A DNA stretch of 38,981 nucleotides, taken from an uncultured Oscillospiraceae bacterium (GTDB lineage Bacteria > Bacillota > Clostridia > Oscillospirales > Oscillospiraceae). The stretch lies in NCBI GenBank assembly GCA_947589545.1, contig CANQBA010000039.1, positions 1-38,981 of the forward strand, read 5' to 3'. The position numbers were made by a program, and so were the translations under genes. Shown here piece by piece: positions 30,782-38,660 of this stretch (position 1 is its first letter; each line of letters begins with the position of its first letter). The notes below the pieces were generated by a model. That model did not search any database. It had not been told where the DNA came from and saw only the letters and a program-made list of their open reading frames with translations.

Positions 30782-31351
30782 TCATTTTTTTATCATGAAA
30801 GTCAGCCCATCATATTTCTGTCCATCAACCTCTCGTGTGCCGATGCTGCGGTTGCACTCCACAAAGCCGAGCTTTTCGGCACAGCGGAGCATACGGACGT
30901 TACCCGACCAGGTTTGTGTGTAAAGCTCGTCCACGCCGTTCTCAAAGTAATAGTTCACAAAGGCACGGAGAGCATTTGTGCCGATACCTTTACCCCAAAC
31001 ATCGGATTCGCAAATGTCAATGCCAACAGCACGATAAACGGTCTGACCGTCCCTGATCTCGCCAATCCATTCGTAATTCTCGTCAATGGGATAGGAGCTT
31101 ACCCAGCCAATGTGTCTGCCGTTCCATTCGATCTCAAACTTCCAACGGAGAACATCGTCGGGAAGATCTTTCACGGACTCATAGTATTCACGCCAAGAGG
31201 TGCGCTCGGTTTCCTCGCCCGATTCGATAGGCTCCCATGGCGCATCGGTATTTGACCATTCGGTTTCGGTGGTGAACCAACGCACATAGTCCTCAATGTC
31301 GGACTCAATCATATCGCGAAGAATAATGTTGTCAAATTCTATTTTCATCAT
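30782..31351 (-). CDS. GNAT acetyltransferase (RimJ/RimL-like), low-GC cassette
   Basis: A 189-residue acetyltransferase opening IEFDNIILRDMIESDIEDYVRW. AVGIDICESDVWGKGIGTNA is the acetyl-CoA loop region and NVRMLRCAEKLGFVE is motif B. The acidic, aromatic N-terminal region resembles aminoglycoside- and ribosomal-protein acetyltransferases, but the acceptor is not known. Base composition is clearly lower in GC than its neighbours, and the gene sits between inverted repeats, so recent transfer is likely. The start may be the first or second of two adjacent ATGs (31351 or 31348); the ribosome site (GGAAGAT) is moderate. Confidence 0.85.
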   Translation of the reverse strand: MMKIEFDNIILRDMIESDIEDYVRWFTTETEWSNTDAPWEPIESGEETERTSWREYYESVKDLPDDVLRWKFEIEWNGRHIGWVSSYPIDENYEWIGEIRDGQTVYRAVGIDICESDVWGKGIGTNALRAFVNYYFENGVDELYTQTWSGNVRMLRCAEKLGFVECNRSIGTREVDGQKYDGLTFMIKK

Positions 31352-31602
31352 CTATCTTCCATCAAATTTCGATTTGTCGAACAGTTGCCCACTCAATATT
31401 TAACATTATACCACCCAAATGCATAGAAATCTACTGTACGTTTAGACGGTTAATTAAATGTTTACAAAATTTCCGCCTATGTTGGACAGGAACTCTCCGA
31501 CGATTGTGTCCTCGTCCAGAGCGTTCCTATCCGCAGCCCTGAACGTTTCGGAATTGACGGTGAGTTTTATTCATGCTGATTGATAATTGTTCATGCTTTT
31601 GA
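31352..31602. other. Low-GC region upstream of the GNAT gene
   Basis: No intact gene. 31371-31405 resembles 24251-24290, the stretch upstream of the other minus-strand GNAT gene (shared TCGAACAG and ATATTTAA words). A minus-strand frame near 31450-31560 (reading SETFRAADRNALDEDTIVG) may be a gene remnant of unknown origin. Confidence 0.35.
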
Positions 31603-31637
31603 CCGGGAACACAAAGTCGAATTGGGACTTCGGCAAA
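31603..31637. repeat. Right inverted repeat bracketing the low-GC GNAT cassette
   Basis: The partner of 30501-30533: CCGGGAACACAAA, three different bases, GAATTGGGA, then CTTCGGCAAA. About 1.07 kb of lower-GC DNA lies between the copies. Confidence 0.6.
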
Positions 31638-31999
31638 GGGAAACGTGCGGGGGAAATTTCTGAATTATGCGAAATTCAGAGAAAATTACCCTGCTGTCAC
31701 GCTTCTCGCACCGTCGTTGTCGCGGAAGTTGCGATACCTCACCTCCGCGCCAGCGCGAAGAATCAGTCGCGGACTTCACTCCAACATTTCCCCACCGGGC
31801 AGCGGCCCGGATGGGGCCCCATGAGCACACTTGGGCGACAAAAGGGATTTTTCCCGACGCACATGTCATCGGGAAAAATATTGAATTTGAGCTTTTTGAC
31901 AAGCTGACGCCGCCCGGCCAAAAGCCGGGCGGCGAACTTTAAATTTTTTTGTATCTTTTTCCCCGGTTATGACACTAACAAATGCAGGGGGTGATGGGC
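31638..31999. other. Leader region of the ECF sigma operon
   Basis: No recognisable gene; a plus-strand open frame (31587-31907) shows no domain or ribosome site. The stretch ends in a strong hairpin CGCCGCCCGGC/GCCGGGCGGCG (31908-31918 with 31924-31934), followed by AACTTTAAATTTTTTT, an intrinsic terminator about 50 nt before the sigma factor gene. Confidence 0.6.
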
Positions 32000-32488
32000 A
32001 TGGACGAGTTTCAGGAGGTCTTTGAAAAATACGCCCCGGTGGTGTACCGGTTTCTGCTGTCCCACTGCCGGGATCCGGAGCTGGCGGACGAGCTGACCGG
32101 GGAGACCTTCTATCAGGCGTACCTGCACATCGGCTCCTTCCGTGGAAAATGCCGGATTGAGACGTGGCTGTGCCAGATCGCGCGGAATGCCCTCAGCAAG
32201 GAGCGCAAGCGGCGCGGGAGGCTTACGGAGCTTGACCCGGAGGCGGTGAGCCCGTCGCCCGATCTCTTTTCCCGGTTTTCCGACCGGGAGCAGGCGCTGC
32301 AGATCCACAGGCATCTCCACGCCCTGCCCGAGCCGTACAGGGAGGTATTCACTCTGCGGGTCTTCGGCGATCTGAGCTTCAAGGACATCGCCGGGATCTT
32401 CGGAAAGACAGAGTCCTGGGCGAAGGTCACCTACTACCGGGCCAAGGACAAGCTCATTGAGAAAATGGAGGTCAAACATGAAGATTAA
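32000..32488 (+). CDS. RNA polymerase ECF sigma factor
   Basis: A 162-residue sigma-70-family factor. The N-terminal region 2 reads FEKYAPVVYRFLLSHCRDPELADELTGETFYQAY-like and is followed by the DNA-melting stretch RIETWLCQIARN; region 4 has LPEPYREVFTLRVFGDLSFKDIAGIFGKTESWAKV. It directs transcription of a small stress or envelope regulon under control of the anti-sigma factor encoded next. The start at 32000 has GGGGGTG 7 nt upstream; the in-frame ATG at 31982 has no site. Its stop lies 11 nt inside the anti-sigma gene, showing coupling. No upstream promoter of ECF type could be assigned with confidence. Confidence 0.93.
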   Translation: MDEFQEVFEKYAPVVYRFLLSHCRDPELADELTGETFYQAYLHIGSFRGKCRIETWLCQIARNALSKERKRRGRLTELDPEAVSPSPDLFSRFSDREQALQIHRHLHALPEPYREVFTLRVFGDLSFKDIAGIFGKTESWAKVTYYRAKDKLIEKMEVKHED

Positions 32489-33242
32489 CTGCCAAATCGC
32501 CGGGGATCTGATGGCCCCCTATCTGGACGGCACCTGCTCCGAGGACAGCAAAAGGGCGCTGGAGGAGCACATCGCCGGATGCGAGAACTGCCGGGGGCGG
32601 CTGGAGCGCATGAGGGAGCCCGCCGCCGGAATGGAGCCCGCCCCCGAGGCGGTGAAGCTCACAGGCTACGCCAGGCGGGTAAAGAAGCGCCGGGCCGTCA
32701 TCGCCGTCACCGCTGTCCTTATCTTCCTGGCCGCCGCCGGTTTCTTTGTCCATACCGTCGTCAATCTGGCGCTGAAGGATATGGAGGCCAGGGAGAACCC
32801 GCACCTGTTCAGCCAGCCGCCGACGGAGGACACCGATCCCAACACGGACCACTCCGATTACCAATGGGATCCCACGAGATGGGAGGGCGTCACCGATCTG
32901 ACCGCCGGCCCTCTGGAGACCACCGCCGGGGAGGTGAACAGCTACACGCTCTTCACCAACTCCACCGAGATCAAGGTCACCGTGGACGGCATGGAGGCGG
33001 TCATACGGCTTTCGTTCGCCGAAGACGAGACGAATCTCACTCTTCTAAGTTATAGGGGAACCATGGCGGTTTTTAAGAACTTGGACTCCGCCTATCACTA
33101 CCGCGTCACCGTGGATGCCCCGCCGGACACCCCCGTTACCGTCTCCGACGGGTATGACACGCCGGTCACCTTTGAAAACAGCCTCCGGTACGTCCTCCAT
33201 GAGCTGTTCGGGATCGGGAGGGATCCCTACGCGTTGAGTTGA
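32478..33242 (+). CDS. Zinc-finger (ZAS) membrane anti-sigma factor
   Basis: A 254-residue type II membrane protein. The N-terminal zf-HC2/ZAS domain has H31-x3-C35-x2-C38 (HIAGCENC), which binds the sigma factor. One membrane helix (about 74-98) is followed by an extracytoplasmic domain of about 155 residues that would sense the signal. GGAGG lies 7 nt before ATG. The extracytoplasmic part has no known ligand motif. The overlap with the sigma gene keeps the two proteins in balance. Confidence 0.9.
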   Translation: MKINCQIAGDLMAPYLDGTCSEDSKRALEEHIAGCENCRGRLERMREPAAGMEPAPEAVKLTGYARRVKKRRAVIAVTAVLIFLAAAGFFVHTVVNLALKDMEARENPHLFSQPPTEDTDPNTDHSDYQWDPTRWEGVTDLTAGPLETTAGEVNSYTLFTNSTEIKVTVDGMEAVIRLSFAEDETNLTLLSYRGTMAVFKNLDSAYHYRVTVDAPPDTPVTVSDGYDTPVTFENSLRYVLHELFGIGRDPYALS

Positions 33243-33272
33243 ACGGGGTTTCCCGGGGGTGGGGAAATGATT

Positions 33273-33303
33273 GGAAAAGCCCGTCAGGGCTTTTTCCGAC
33301 AGT
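33273..33303 (+). terminator. Terminator of the sigma/anti-sigma operon
   Basis: GGAAAAGCCC/GGGCTTTTTCC (33273-33282 with 33287-33297). Confidence 0.75.
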
Positions 33304-33306
33304 ATA

Positions 33307-33333
33307 AACGCGGGGGCAAAAGCCCCCGCGTTT
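33307..33333. terminator. Terminator shared by convergent genes
   Basis: AACGCGGGGGC/GCCCCCGCGTT (33307-33317 with 33322-33332), T-rich on both strands; lies 3' of the anti-sigma gene and of the DUF2442 gene. Confidence 0.8.
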
Positions 33334-33335
33334 TC

Positions 33336-33572
33336 TCATGCCGGTCTTGATTCAAGATACGCCCTGTCGGGGCAGAGGTCTATATCCTCGTTCCAGTAAA
33401 TGCACAGGCCGTCTGCCCGAGCTTTCGCAAAGAGCGCCGGGTTTTCCAGCGGCTTATATAACGGCATTTTGAGCATGGGCTTCATATCAAAAATCCGTTT
33501 TTCTCCGTTCTGGAACGTGATCAGCAGCTCCCTGTCCCCTGTCGGCTCCACCGCGATAGGTCTCGGATTCAT
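33336..33572 (-). CDS. DUF2442 domain protein
   Basis: A 78-residue protein matching DUF2442: RELLITFQNGEKRIFDMKPML near the N-terminus, then a short helix and GLCIYWNEDIDLCPDRAY at the end (the typical W-x-D/E-x-x-D-L-x-P-D). Family members often sit beside DUF4160 proteins, and a toxin-antitoxin-like or regulatory role has been suggested. No partner gene is adjacent here, so it is a solitary copy. GGGAGG lies 7 nt before the start. Confidence 0.88.
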   Translation of the reverse strand: MNPRPIAVEPTGDRELLITFQNGEKRIFDMKPMLKMPLYKPLENPALFAKARADGLCIYWNEDIDLCPDRAYLESRPA

Positions 33573-33614
33573 AGGCTCCTCCCTTCATCTGAGAGGGTCG
33601 ATTCTTTTATATTT

Positions 33615-33643
33615 ATTATAATCATCTTTTTCCGAAATGTAAA
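33615..33643 (-). promoter_or_regulatory. Promoter of the DUF2442 gene
   Basis: Minus strand: TTTACA (33638-33643), 17 bp, TATAAT (33615-33620). Confidence 0.75.
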
Positions 33644-33776
33644 CAGGCAAACGGGAAAATCCCGCGTCTGCCTTCAGACTTCCGTTATACGCCGTAGGGG
33701 CGAGGTTAAGCCGGTTCCACGACGACGCAGCGGGGTTAATTTGTCGGATTATTTCTGGAATTCGGTAAAATGATTA

Positions 33777-33817
33777 TGCAACATTGATGTTGCAATTTTC
33801 CCTGCCGGCGCTATAAT
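33777..33817 (+). promoter_or_regulatory. MATE gene promoter overlapped by an 18-bp palindrome
   Basis: TTGCAA (33790-33795), 16 bp, TATAAT (33812-33817). A perfect palindrome TGCAACAT-TG-ATGTTGCA (33777-33794) covers most of the -35 box, a classic position for a repressor operator. The regulator is not identifiable here. Confidence 0.65.
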
Positions 33818-33868
33818 GTGGCAGGTTTGAAGAAAAACCGCGACGCATTTTTTCGGGAGGCATTTTCC

Positions 33869-35272
33869 ATGACCCGCGATTTGACAACCGGCAGGCCCAT
33901 GAGGCTGATCCTCGGCTTTGCCCTGCCCACGCTTTTCGGGCTCCTGTTCCAGCAGATGTACAGCATGGTGGACACCATGATCGTCGGCAAGCTCCTGGGG
34001 GCACAGTCCCTGGCGGCGGTGGGCGCCACGGGGTCGGTGAATTTTCTCATCATCGGCTTCTGCACCGGCGTCTGCTCCGGCTTTGCCATCCCCGTGGCCC
34101 AGCAGATGGGCGCGGGCGACCATGAAAAGATGCGCCGGTATGTGGCCAACGCCGCGTATCTGTCCGTGATCTTTGCCCTGGTGATGACGGTGGCTACGGG
34201 CCTTCTGTGCCGGCGCATCCTCGTCGCCATGCACACGCCGGAGGATATCATCGACATGTCCTACAGCTACATCTTCGTCATCTACATGGGCATCCCGGTG
34301 ACCTATCTCTACAACCTGCTGGCGGGGGTCATCCGCTCCCTGGGGGACAGCAGGACGCCTGTCTATTTTCTGGCGCTGTCCTCGGTTTTAAACATCGTCC
34401 TGGACGTGACGCTGATCCTGGCCTTCCATCTGGGCGTGGCGGGAGCGGCTGTCGCCACTGTTGTGTCCCAGGGGGTCTCGGGCGCGGCGTGCCTCGTCTT
34501 TGTGCGGCGCAAGTTTCCCATTCTCCGCATCTCCCGCTCCGAGCGGCGCTTTCAGGCCAGGCTGTGCCTCGATCTTCTGTCCATGGGCGTGCCCATGGGG
34601 CTTCAATACTCCGTGACGGCCATCGGATCGGTGATCCTCCAGTCCGCCGTCAACCGTCTGGGGAGCCTCTATGTGGCCGCCGTCACCGCCGGTTCCAAGG
34701 TGACGCAGCTGCTGGCCTGCCCCTTCGACGCCATGGGCGGGGCTATGGCCACCTACTGCGGGCAGAACGTGGGCGCCCGAAAGCTGGAACGGCTGGGCCG
34801 GGGCGTCCGGGACTGCTCGCTGCTGGGGCTCGTCTGGTCCTGCGCGGCCTTTGCGGGGATGCTCCTTCTGGCCCCCTACTGCGCCATGTGGTTCATCGAT
34901 CCCCGGGAGACGCAGGTGGAGCTGCTCACCGCCCTGGCCAGCCGCTTCATCGTCCTGAACACCGCGTTCTTCTTCCCCCTGGCGCTGGTGAACATCGTCC
35001 GCTTCTCCATCCAGGGCATGGGCTACTCCCCCTTCGCCATCCTGTCGGGCGTCTTCGAGATGGCGGCCAGGGCCGTGGTGGGCAGGGTCTTTGTGCCGAT
35101 GTTGGGCTATGACGCGGCCTGCGCCGCCTCCCCCGCCGCCTGGATCGCCGCCGATATCTTCCTCATTCCCGCCTGCGTCTGGTGCATCCGGCGTCTGCGG
35201 GCGCGCCTGACGGGCGTGCTTCCGGCGCCGCGGCACACACCTGCGCCGCGCTTCCGGCATGGGAACGTTTGA
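33869..35272 (+). CDS. MATE-family efflux transporter
   Basis: A 467-residue membrane protein with about twelve helices in two homologous halves. It has the MATE hallmarks LFQQMYSMVDTMIVGKLLG near the N-terminus, an NFLIIGFCTGVCSG stretch in helix 2, GVIRSLGDSRTP around residue 150, and the corresponding second-half helices. It exports cationic or other drugs in exchange for Na+ or H+. ATG 33869 has GGGAGG 8 nt before it; the frame is open upstream, but the promoter ends at 33817. Its palindromic operator suggests inducible expression. The closest subgroup by layout is the NorM/DinF-like clostridial proteins. Confidence 0.92.
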   Translation: MTRDLTTGRPMRLILGFALPTLFGLLFQQMYSMVDTMIVGKLLGAQSLAAVGATGSVNFLIIGFCTGVCSGFAIPVAQQMGAGDHEKMRRYVANAAYLSVIFALVMTVATGLLCRRILVAMHTPEDIIDMSYSYIFVIYMGIPVTYLYNLLAGVIRSLGDSRTPVYFLALSSVLNIVLDVTLILAFHLGVAGAAVATVVSQGVSGAACLVFVRRKFPILRISRSERRFQARLCLDLLSMGVPMGLQYSVTAIGSVILQSAVNRLGSLYVAAVTAGSKVTQLLACPFDAMGGAMATYCGQNVGARKLERLGRGVRDCSLLGLVWSCAAFAGMLLLAPYCAMWFIDPRETQVELLTALASRFIVLNTAFFFPLALVNIVRFSIQGMGYSPFAILSGVFEMAARAVVGRVFVPMLGYDAACAASPAAWIAADIFLIPACVWCIRRLRARLTGVLPAPRHTPAPRFRHGNV

Positions 35273-35277
35273 TAATA

Positions 35278-35313
35278 CTGAGGGCCGGTCAGTGACCGGC
35301 CCTCAGCTTTTTG
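35278..35313 (+). terminator. Terminator of the first MATE gene
   Basis: Thirteen-bp stem CTGAGGGCCGGTC/GACCGGCCCTCAG (35278-35290 with 35294-35306), then CTTTTT. Confidence 0.88.
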
Positions 35314-35357
35314 GGGGAAAATGTCGGAAATTGCCGCCGGTGCTGGACAATTTGCTG

Positions 35358-35386
35358 TTGCAAAGGCGGGGATTCTGTGGTATCTT
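35358..35386 (+). promoter_or_regulatory. Promoter of the GH105/88 gene
   Basis: TTGCAA (35358-35363), 17 bp, TATCTT (35381-35386). Confidence 0.65.
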
Positions 35387-35425
35387 GTAAACAGGAATAT
35401 TTTAAATATTGGAAGGAGCTTGAGC

Positions 35426-36622
35426 ATGGACAAGGCAAGGATCAACGCGGCCATTTCGCGGGCAAAGGTCTATATCGACACCCTGACGGTGAACTCCGAC
35501 GTCAACGTTCCGGAAGCCGTGGTGGCCGATGAGCACAGCTTTTTCACCTGGGACAATGAGAAGCGCACCCCCTCCGAGAAGCCCTACCTCTTTGACTGGA
35601 GCTATTATAACGGCGTGGTCATGGAGGGCCTTTTCGACATCACGGAGGCCGGCGGCGACGAGGACGGCGCGTATCTTGACTACGTCCGCCGGTACCTGGA
35701 CGCCCTGCTGATCACCGGCCCCGACGGGAAAAAGCACATCAGCCGGAACCTGGGCGGCTATGTGGATCACCACGGCGCGGACTGCTACAAGACCGCCGCG
35801 CTCCTGGTGCGCGCCTCCGACGGCGAGGACGACTACATGGAGGTCTGCCGGGAGCTGTACCGGGATCTGACCGATGAAAGTTATGTAAACTCCACAGGCC
35901 ACATCGTCCCCAAGGAGTACACGGAGGCGGCTCTGGGGCACAACTACTGGCACAGCTGGGCCCACGACAAGGCGCCCAAGTACAAGGTCTGGCTGGACGG
36001 CATCTATATGCTCCAGCCCTTCATCGCCCACTTTGCCGACATGACGGGCGACAAAAAGCAGCTGGCGCTGGTAAACGAGCGGCTGAGCTGGGTGGCCTCC
36101 ACCCTGCTGGCCCCCGACGGCATGTACTACCACGCGGCAAACTCCGCCGCCGACGTGTGCCCCTTCCACTGGACGCGGGCTATGGGCTGGTACGGCATGG
36201 CGATGGTGGACGTGATGGAGGTCCTGCCGGAGGCGTATCTGGAGGAGCGCAAGGCGGCCCTGAAGCTCTTTGTGGACGGGATGCTCAAATACCAGAAGCC
36301 CGAGGGCCTGTGGACGAATGTGGCCGACTGGCCCACCACGGAAACCAACAGGCTGGAGACAAGCGGCACGGCTATGATCGTCTATACCATTTTGAAGGGC
36401 GTGCGTAACGGCTGGCTGGACGAGTCCTACAGAGAGGCCGCCGTCCGGGGCTTTGTGGCTATGGCGGAGCTGAAGATCCGGGGCGACCACCTGGAGGACA
36501 TCTATCTGAAGGCCAGCGCCAACAACACCAACAACTACGAGCTGCCGGAGTACTATCTGGCCGACGAGGGCAAGGGCGCGGGGCCGTTCATCATGGCCTA
36601 TTCGGAGATGCTGTATCTTTGA
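35426..36622 (+). CDS. Unsaturated glycuronyl/rhamnogalacturonyl hydrolase (GH105/GH88 type)
   Basis: A 398-residue (alpha/alpha)6-barrel enzyme. KYKVWLDGIYMLQPF contains the likely catalytic Asp191, and HWTRAMGWYGMAMVDVMEVLP is the family's second signature; SGTAM and ELPEYYLADEGKGAGPFIMAYSEM close the barrel. Such enzymes hydrate the delta-4,5 unsaturated uronic acid left by pectin or rhamnogalacturonan lyases and release it, the last step of pectin-fragment breakdown in the cytoplasm (no signal peptide here). The start follows GGAG by 8 nt. The phosphatase gene follows 39 nt later and may be co-transcribed. No sugar transporter is nearby. Confidence 0.9.
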   Translation: MDKARINAAISRAKVYIDTLTVNSDVNVPEAVVADEHSFFTWDNEKRTPSEKPYLFDWSYYNGVVMEGLFDITEAGGDEDGAYLDYVRRYLDALLITGPDGKKHISRNLGGYVDHHGADCYKTAALLVRASDGEDDYMEVCRELYRDLTDESYVNSTGHIVPKEYTEAALGHNYWHSWAHDKAPKYKVWLDGIYMLQPFIAHFADMTGDKKQLALVNERLSWVASTLLAPDGMYYHAANSAADVCPFHWTRAMGWYGMAMVDVMEVLPEAYLEERKAALKLFVDGMLKYQKPEGLWTNVADWPTTETNRLETSGTAMIVYTILKGVRNGWLDESYREAAVRGFVAMAELKIRGDHLEDIYLKASANNTNNYELPEYYLADEGKGAGPFIMAYSEMLYL

Positions 36623-36661
36623 CGCGGCTATTCGAGCACTCTTTGATCCATCGGAGAACGT

Positions 36662-37111
36662 ATGACAAGGATCCTATTTTGCTGCCATGGAAACATCTGC
36701 CGCAGCCCCATGGCGGAGTTCGTGATGAAAAAGCTGGCCGCCGAGACCGGCGCGGAGATCTATGTCGAGTCCGCCGCCACCAGCCGGGAGGAAATTGGCA
36801 ACCCCGTCTATCCCCCGGCGCGGCGGGAGCTGGCCCGTCACGGCATCGGCTGTGAGGGCAAGCTGGCGCGGCAGATCACGCCGGCGGATTATGGCCGCTT
36901 TGACCTGATCGTCGGCATGGATCATGCCAATCTGCGCAATATGCTGCGCATTTTAGGCGGCGATCCGGAGGGAAAGGTAAAGCTGCTTCTGGACTTCACG
37001 TCCCACCCCCGGGACGTGGCCGATCCCTGGTACACCGGGGATTTTGACGCCACCTGGCGGGACGTGAACGAGGGCTGCCGGGGGATTTTGGACGAAATCA
37101 GCAGGCGATAA
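36662..37111 (+). CDS. Low-molecular-weight protein tyrosine phosphatase
   Basis: A 149-residue phosphatase. The P-loop C8-x5-R14 (CHGNICRS) is at the N-terminus as the family requires, and the general-acid loop VADPWYTGDFD is near the C-terminus. It removes phosphate from tyrosine (or arginine) residues of proteins in the cytoplasm. The length and layout are normal. GGAG lies 7 nt before the ATG. It follows the GH105 gene on the same strand; no tyrosine kinase or capsule gene is nearby, so its target is unknown. Confidence 0.93.
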   Translation: MTRILFCCHGNICRSPMAEFVMKKLAAETGAEIYVESAATSREEIGNPVYPPARRELARHGIGCEGKLARQITPADYGRFDLIVGMDHANLRNMLRILGGDPEGKVKLLLDFTSHPRDVADPWYTGDFDATWRDVNEGCRGILDEISRR

Positions 37112-37117
37112 TGTGAA

Positions 37118-37146
37118 AGGGCCGCCCGCGGGCGGCCCTATTTTTG
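37118..37146 (+). terminator. Terminator of the phosphatase gene
   Basis: Perfect 22-bp palindrome (37118-37139, core GCCCGCGGGC), then ATTTTT. Confidence 0.85.
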
Positions 37147-37152
37147 CATTTT

Positions 37153-38523
37153 TTACGTCCGGGGCGGTTCGATGGACTTCAACGCCTTGCGGAACTGGAA
37201 GGAGAACAGGGTCACGGTGAAGGTGACGGCCAGGAAGTCCGCCATGGGCTCGGCGGTGTAGACGGCCATGGTCTTGTCCTCCATCAGGAGGGGCATGATG
37301 TAAATGAGGGGCAGGAGCAGGACGAATTTCCGCACGATGGCTACCACGGCGCTGGCGGCGGCCTTGCCGAGGCTGACGAAGGTCATCTGGCAGGCGATCT
37401 GCGCGCCGAATAGGAACATCACGGCGCAGTAGACCCGCAGCGCCCGGGAGGCGAAGTCCACCAGCTCCGGTTTTGAGTTGAACATGGTGACGAACGCCTG
37501 GGGGAAGGCCATGATCAGCGCCCAGAGGACGGTGGAATATGTGAGGCTCGTGATCAGCAGGAGCTTGAACACCCGCTTTACGCGGGCGGCGTTTCCGGCG
37601 CCGAAGTTGTAGCTGGAGATGGGCTGGGCGCCCTGCGCCAGCCCCTGCAGGGGCATCATGGCGAACTGCATGACGGAATAGAGGATGGTCATGCTCCCCA
37701 CCGCCACAGTCCCTCCGTAGGCGCGCAGGGAGGTATTGAAGCAGACGGAGATGACGCTCTCGCTGGCCTGCATGACAAATGGCGCGACGCCCAGGGCCAC
37801 GCAGGGCAGAAGGAGGTTGGGACGGATCTTCAGGGAGTCCCGGTTCAGGCGGAGGATGGACTTGCGGCCGGACAGGAACCGGACCACCCACAGGGCGGAG
37901 ACGGCCTGAGAGATCACCGTCGCCAGAGCCGCGCCGCGAACGCCCAGACGGAACAGGAAGATGAAGACGGGATCCAGGACGATGTTCAGTATGGCCCCGA
38001 TGAGCACCGTGTACATACCGGTTCTGGCAAAGCCCTGGGCCGTTATGTACTGGTTCATCCCCAGGGTCACCTCCACAAACACGGTGCCCAGGGCGTAGAC
38101 GGACATGTACTGGGTGGCGTAGCCGACGGTACTCTCCTCGGCCCCGAAAGCCAGGAGGAGGGGCCTGTTCCACAAAAGCAGGACGGCCGTCAGCGCGGCG
38201 GAGACGATGATCTGCGCGGAAAAGCACCCGCCCATGGTGCGTTGGGCGGACTGATTATCGCCCTTGCCCATGAAGATGGACGCCCGGGGCGCGCCGCCCT
38301 GACAGATGAGGGAGGCGAAGGCCGAGACGAACATGATGATGGGCATACAGACGCCCACGCCCGTCAGGGCCAGGTCGCCGTCGGCGCCCATGTGGCCGAT
38401 GTAGATCCGATCCACGATGTTGTAGAGCATATTGATGATCTGGGCCGCGATGGTGGGGATGGCCAAACGGAACAAAAGCCGTCCCACCGGTTCTGTTCCG
38501 AGAAATTCGTTGTCCTTGTTCAT
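37153..38523 (-). CDS. MATE-family efflux transporter
   Basis: A 456-residue membrane protein of the MATE superfamily, distinct from the first one. The N-terminus reads RLAIPTIAAQIINMLYNIVDRIYIGHMG, with MGKGDNQSAQRTMGG in the first half and SYNFGAGNAARVKRVF (typical of the MepA-like branch) after the second-half start. It likely exports cationic drugs or metabolites using an ion gradient. AGGAGG lies 9 nt before the start, behind a good promoter. It is convergent with the phosphatase gene. Confidence 0.92.
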   Translation of the reverse strand: MNKDNEFLGTEPVGRLLFRLAIPTIAAQIINMLYNIVDRIYIGHMGADGDLALTGVGVCMPIIMFVSAFASLICQGGAPRASIFMGKGDNQSAQRTMGGCFSAQIIVSAALTAVLLLWNRPLLLAFGAEESTVGYATQYMSVYALGTVFVEVTLGMNQYITAQGFARTGMYTVLIGAILNIVLDPVFIFLFRLGVRGAALATVISQAVSALWVVRFLSGRKSILRLNRDSLKIRPNLLLPCVALGVAPFVMQASESVISVCFNTSLRAYGGTVAVGSMTILYSVMQFAMMPLQGLAQGAQPISSYNFGAGNAARVKRVFKLLLITSLTYSTVLWALIMAFPQAFVTMFNSKPELVDFASRALRVYCAVMFLFGAQIACQMTFVSLGKAAASAVVAIVRKFVLLLPLIYIMPLLMEDKTMAVYTAEPMADFLAVTFTVTLFSFQFRKALKSIEPPRT

Positions 38524-38549
38524 AAAACCGATCCTCCTGTTCGCGGAAT

Positions 38550-38578
38550 AGTATACACCCGGAAGCGAAAAATCTCAA
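38550..38578 (-). promoter_or_regulatory. Promoter of the second MATE gene
   Basis: Minus strand: TTGAGA (38573-38578), 17 bp, TATACT (38550-38555). Confidence 0.75.
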
Positions 38579-38581
38579 CAG

Positions 38582-38619
38582 AAAACGGAAGAAGGCCGCT
38601 GGCGGCCCTCTTCCGTTTT
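38582..38619 (-). terminator. Terminator hairpin beyond the transposase end
   Basis: AAAACGGAAGA/TCTTCCGTTTT arms with GGCCGC/GCGGCC inside; T-rich on both sides. On the minus strand it separates the insertion sequence from the MATE promoter. Confidence 0.7.
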
Positions 38620-38660
38620 TCAGCCTGTCGACAAACACCGCCCCTCGGCTTGGGGCGGTG
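38620..38660. repeat. Outer end of an IS1182-family element
   Basis: TCAGCCTGTCGACAAAC (38620-38636), identical to 997-1013, is followed by the perfect hairpin CACCGCCCC/GGGGCGGTG (38636-38660). It is placed just 3' of the transposase gene, as expected for the right terminal repeat. Confidence 0.65.

Noticed and set aside
31587-31907. 106-codon plus-strand open frame upstream of the ECF sigma gene
   Set aside because: No Shine-Dalgarno and no domain; its composition is like antisense or non-coding sequence and it overlaps the inverted repeat and leader hairpin.
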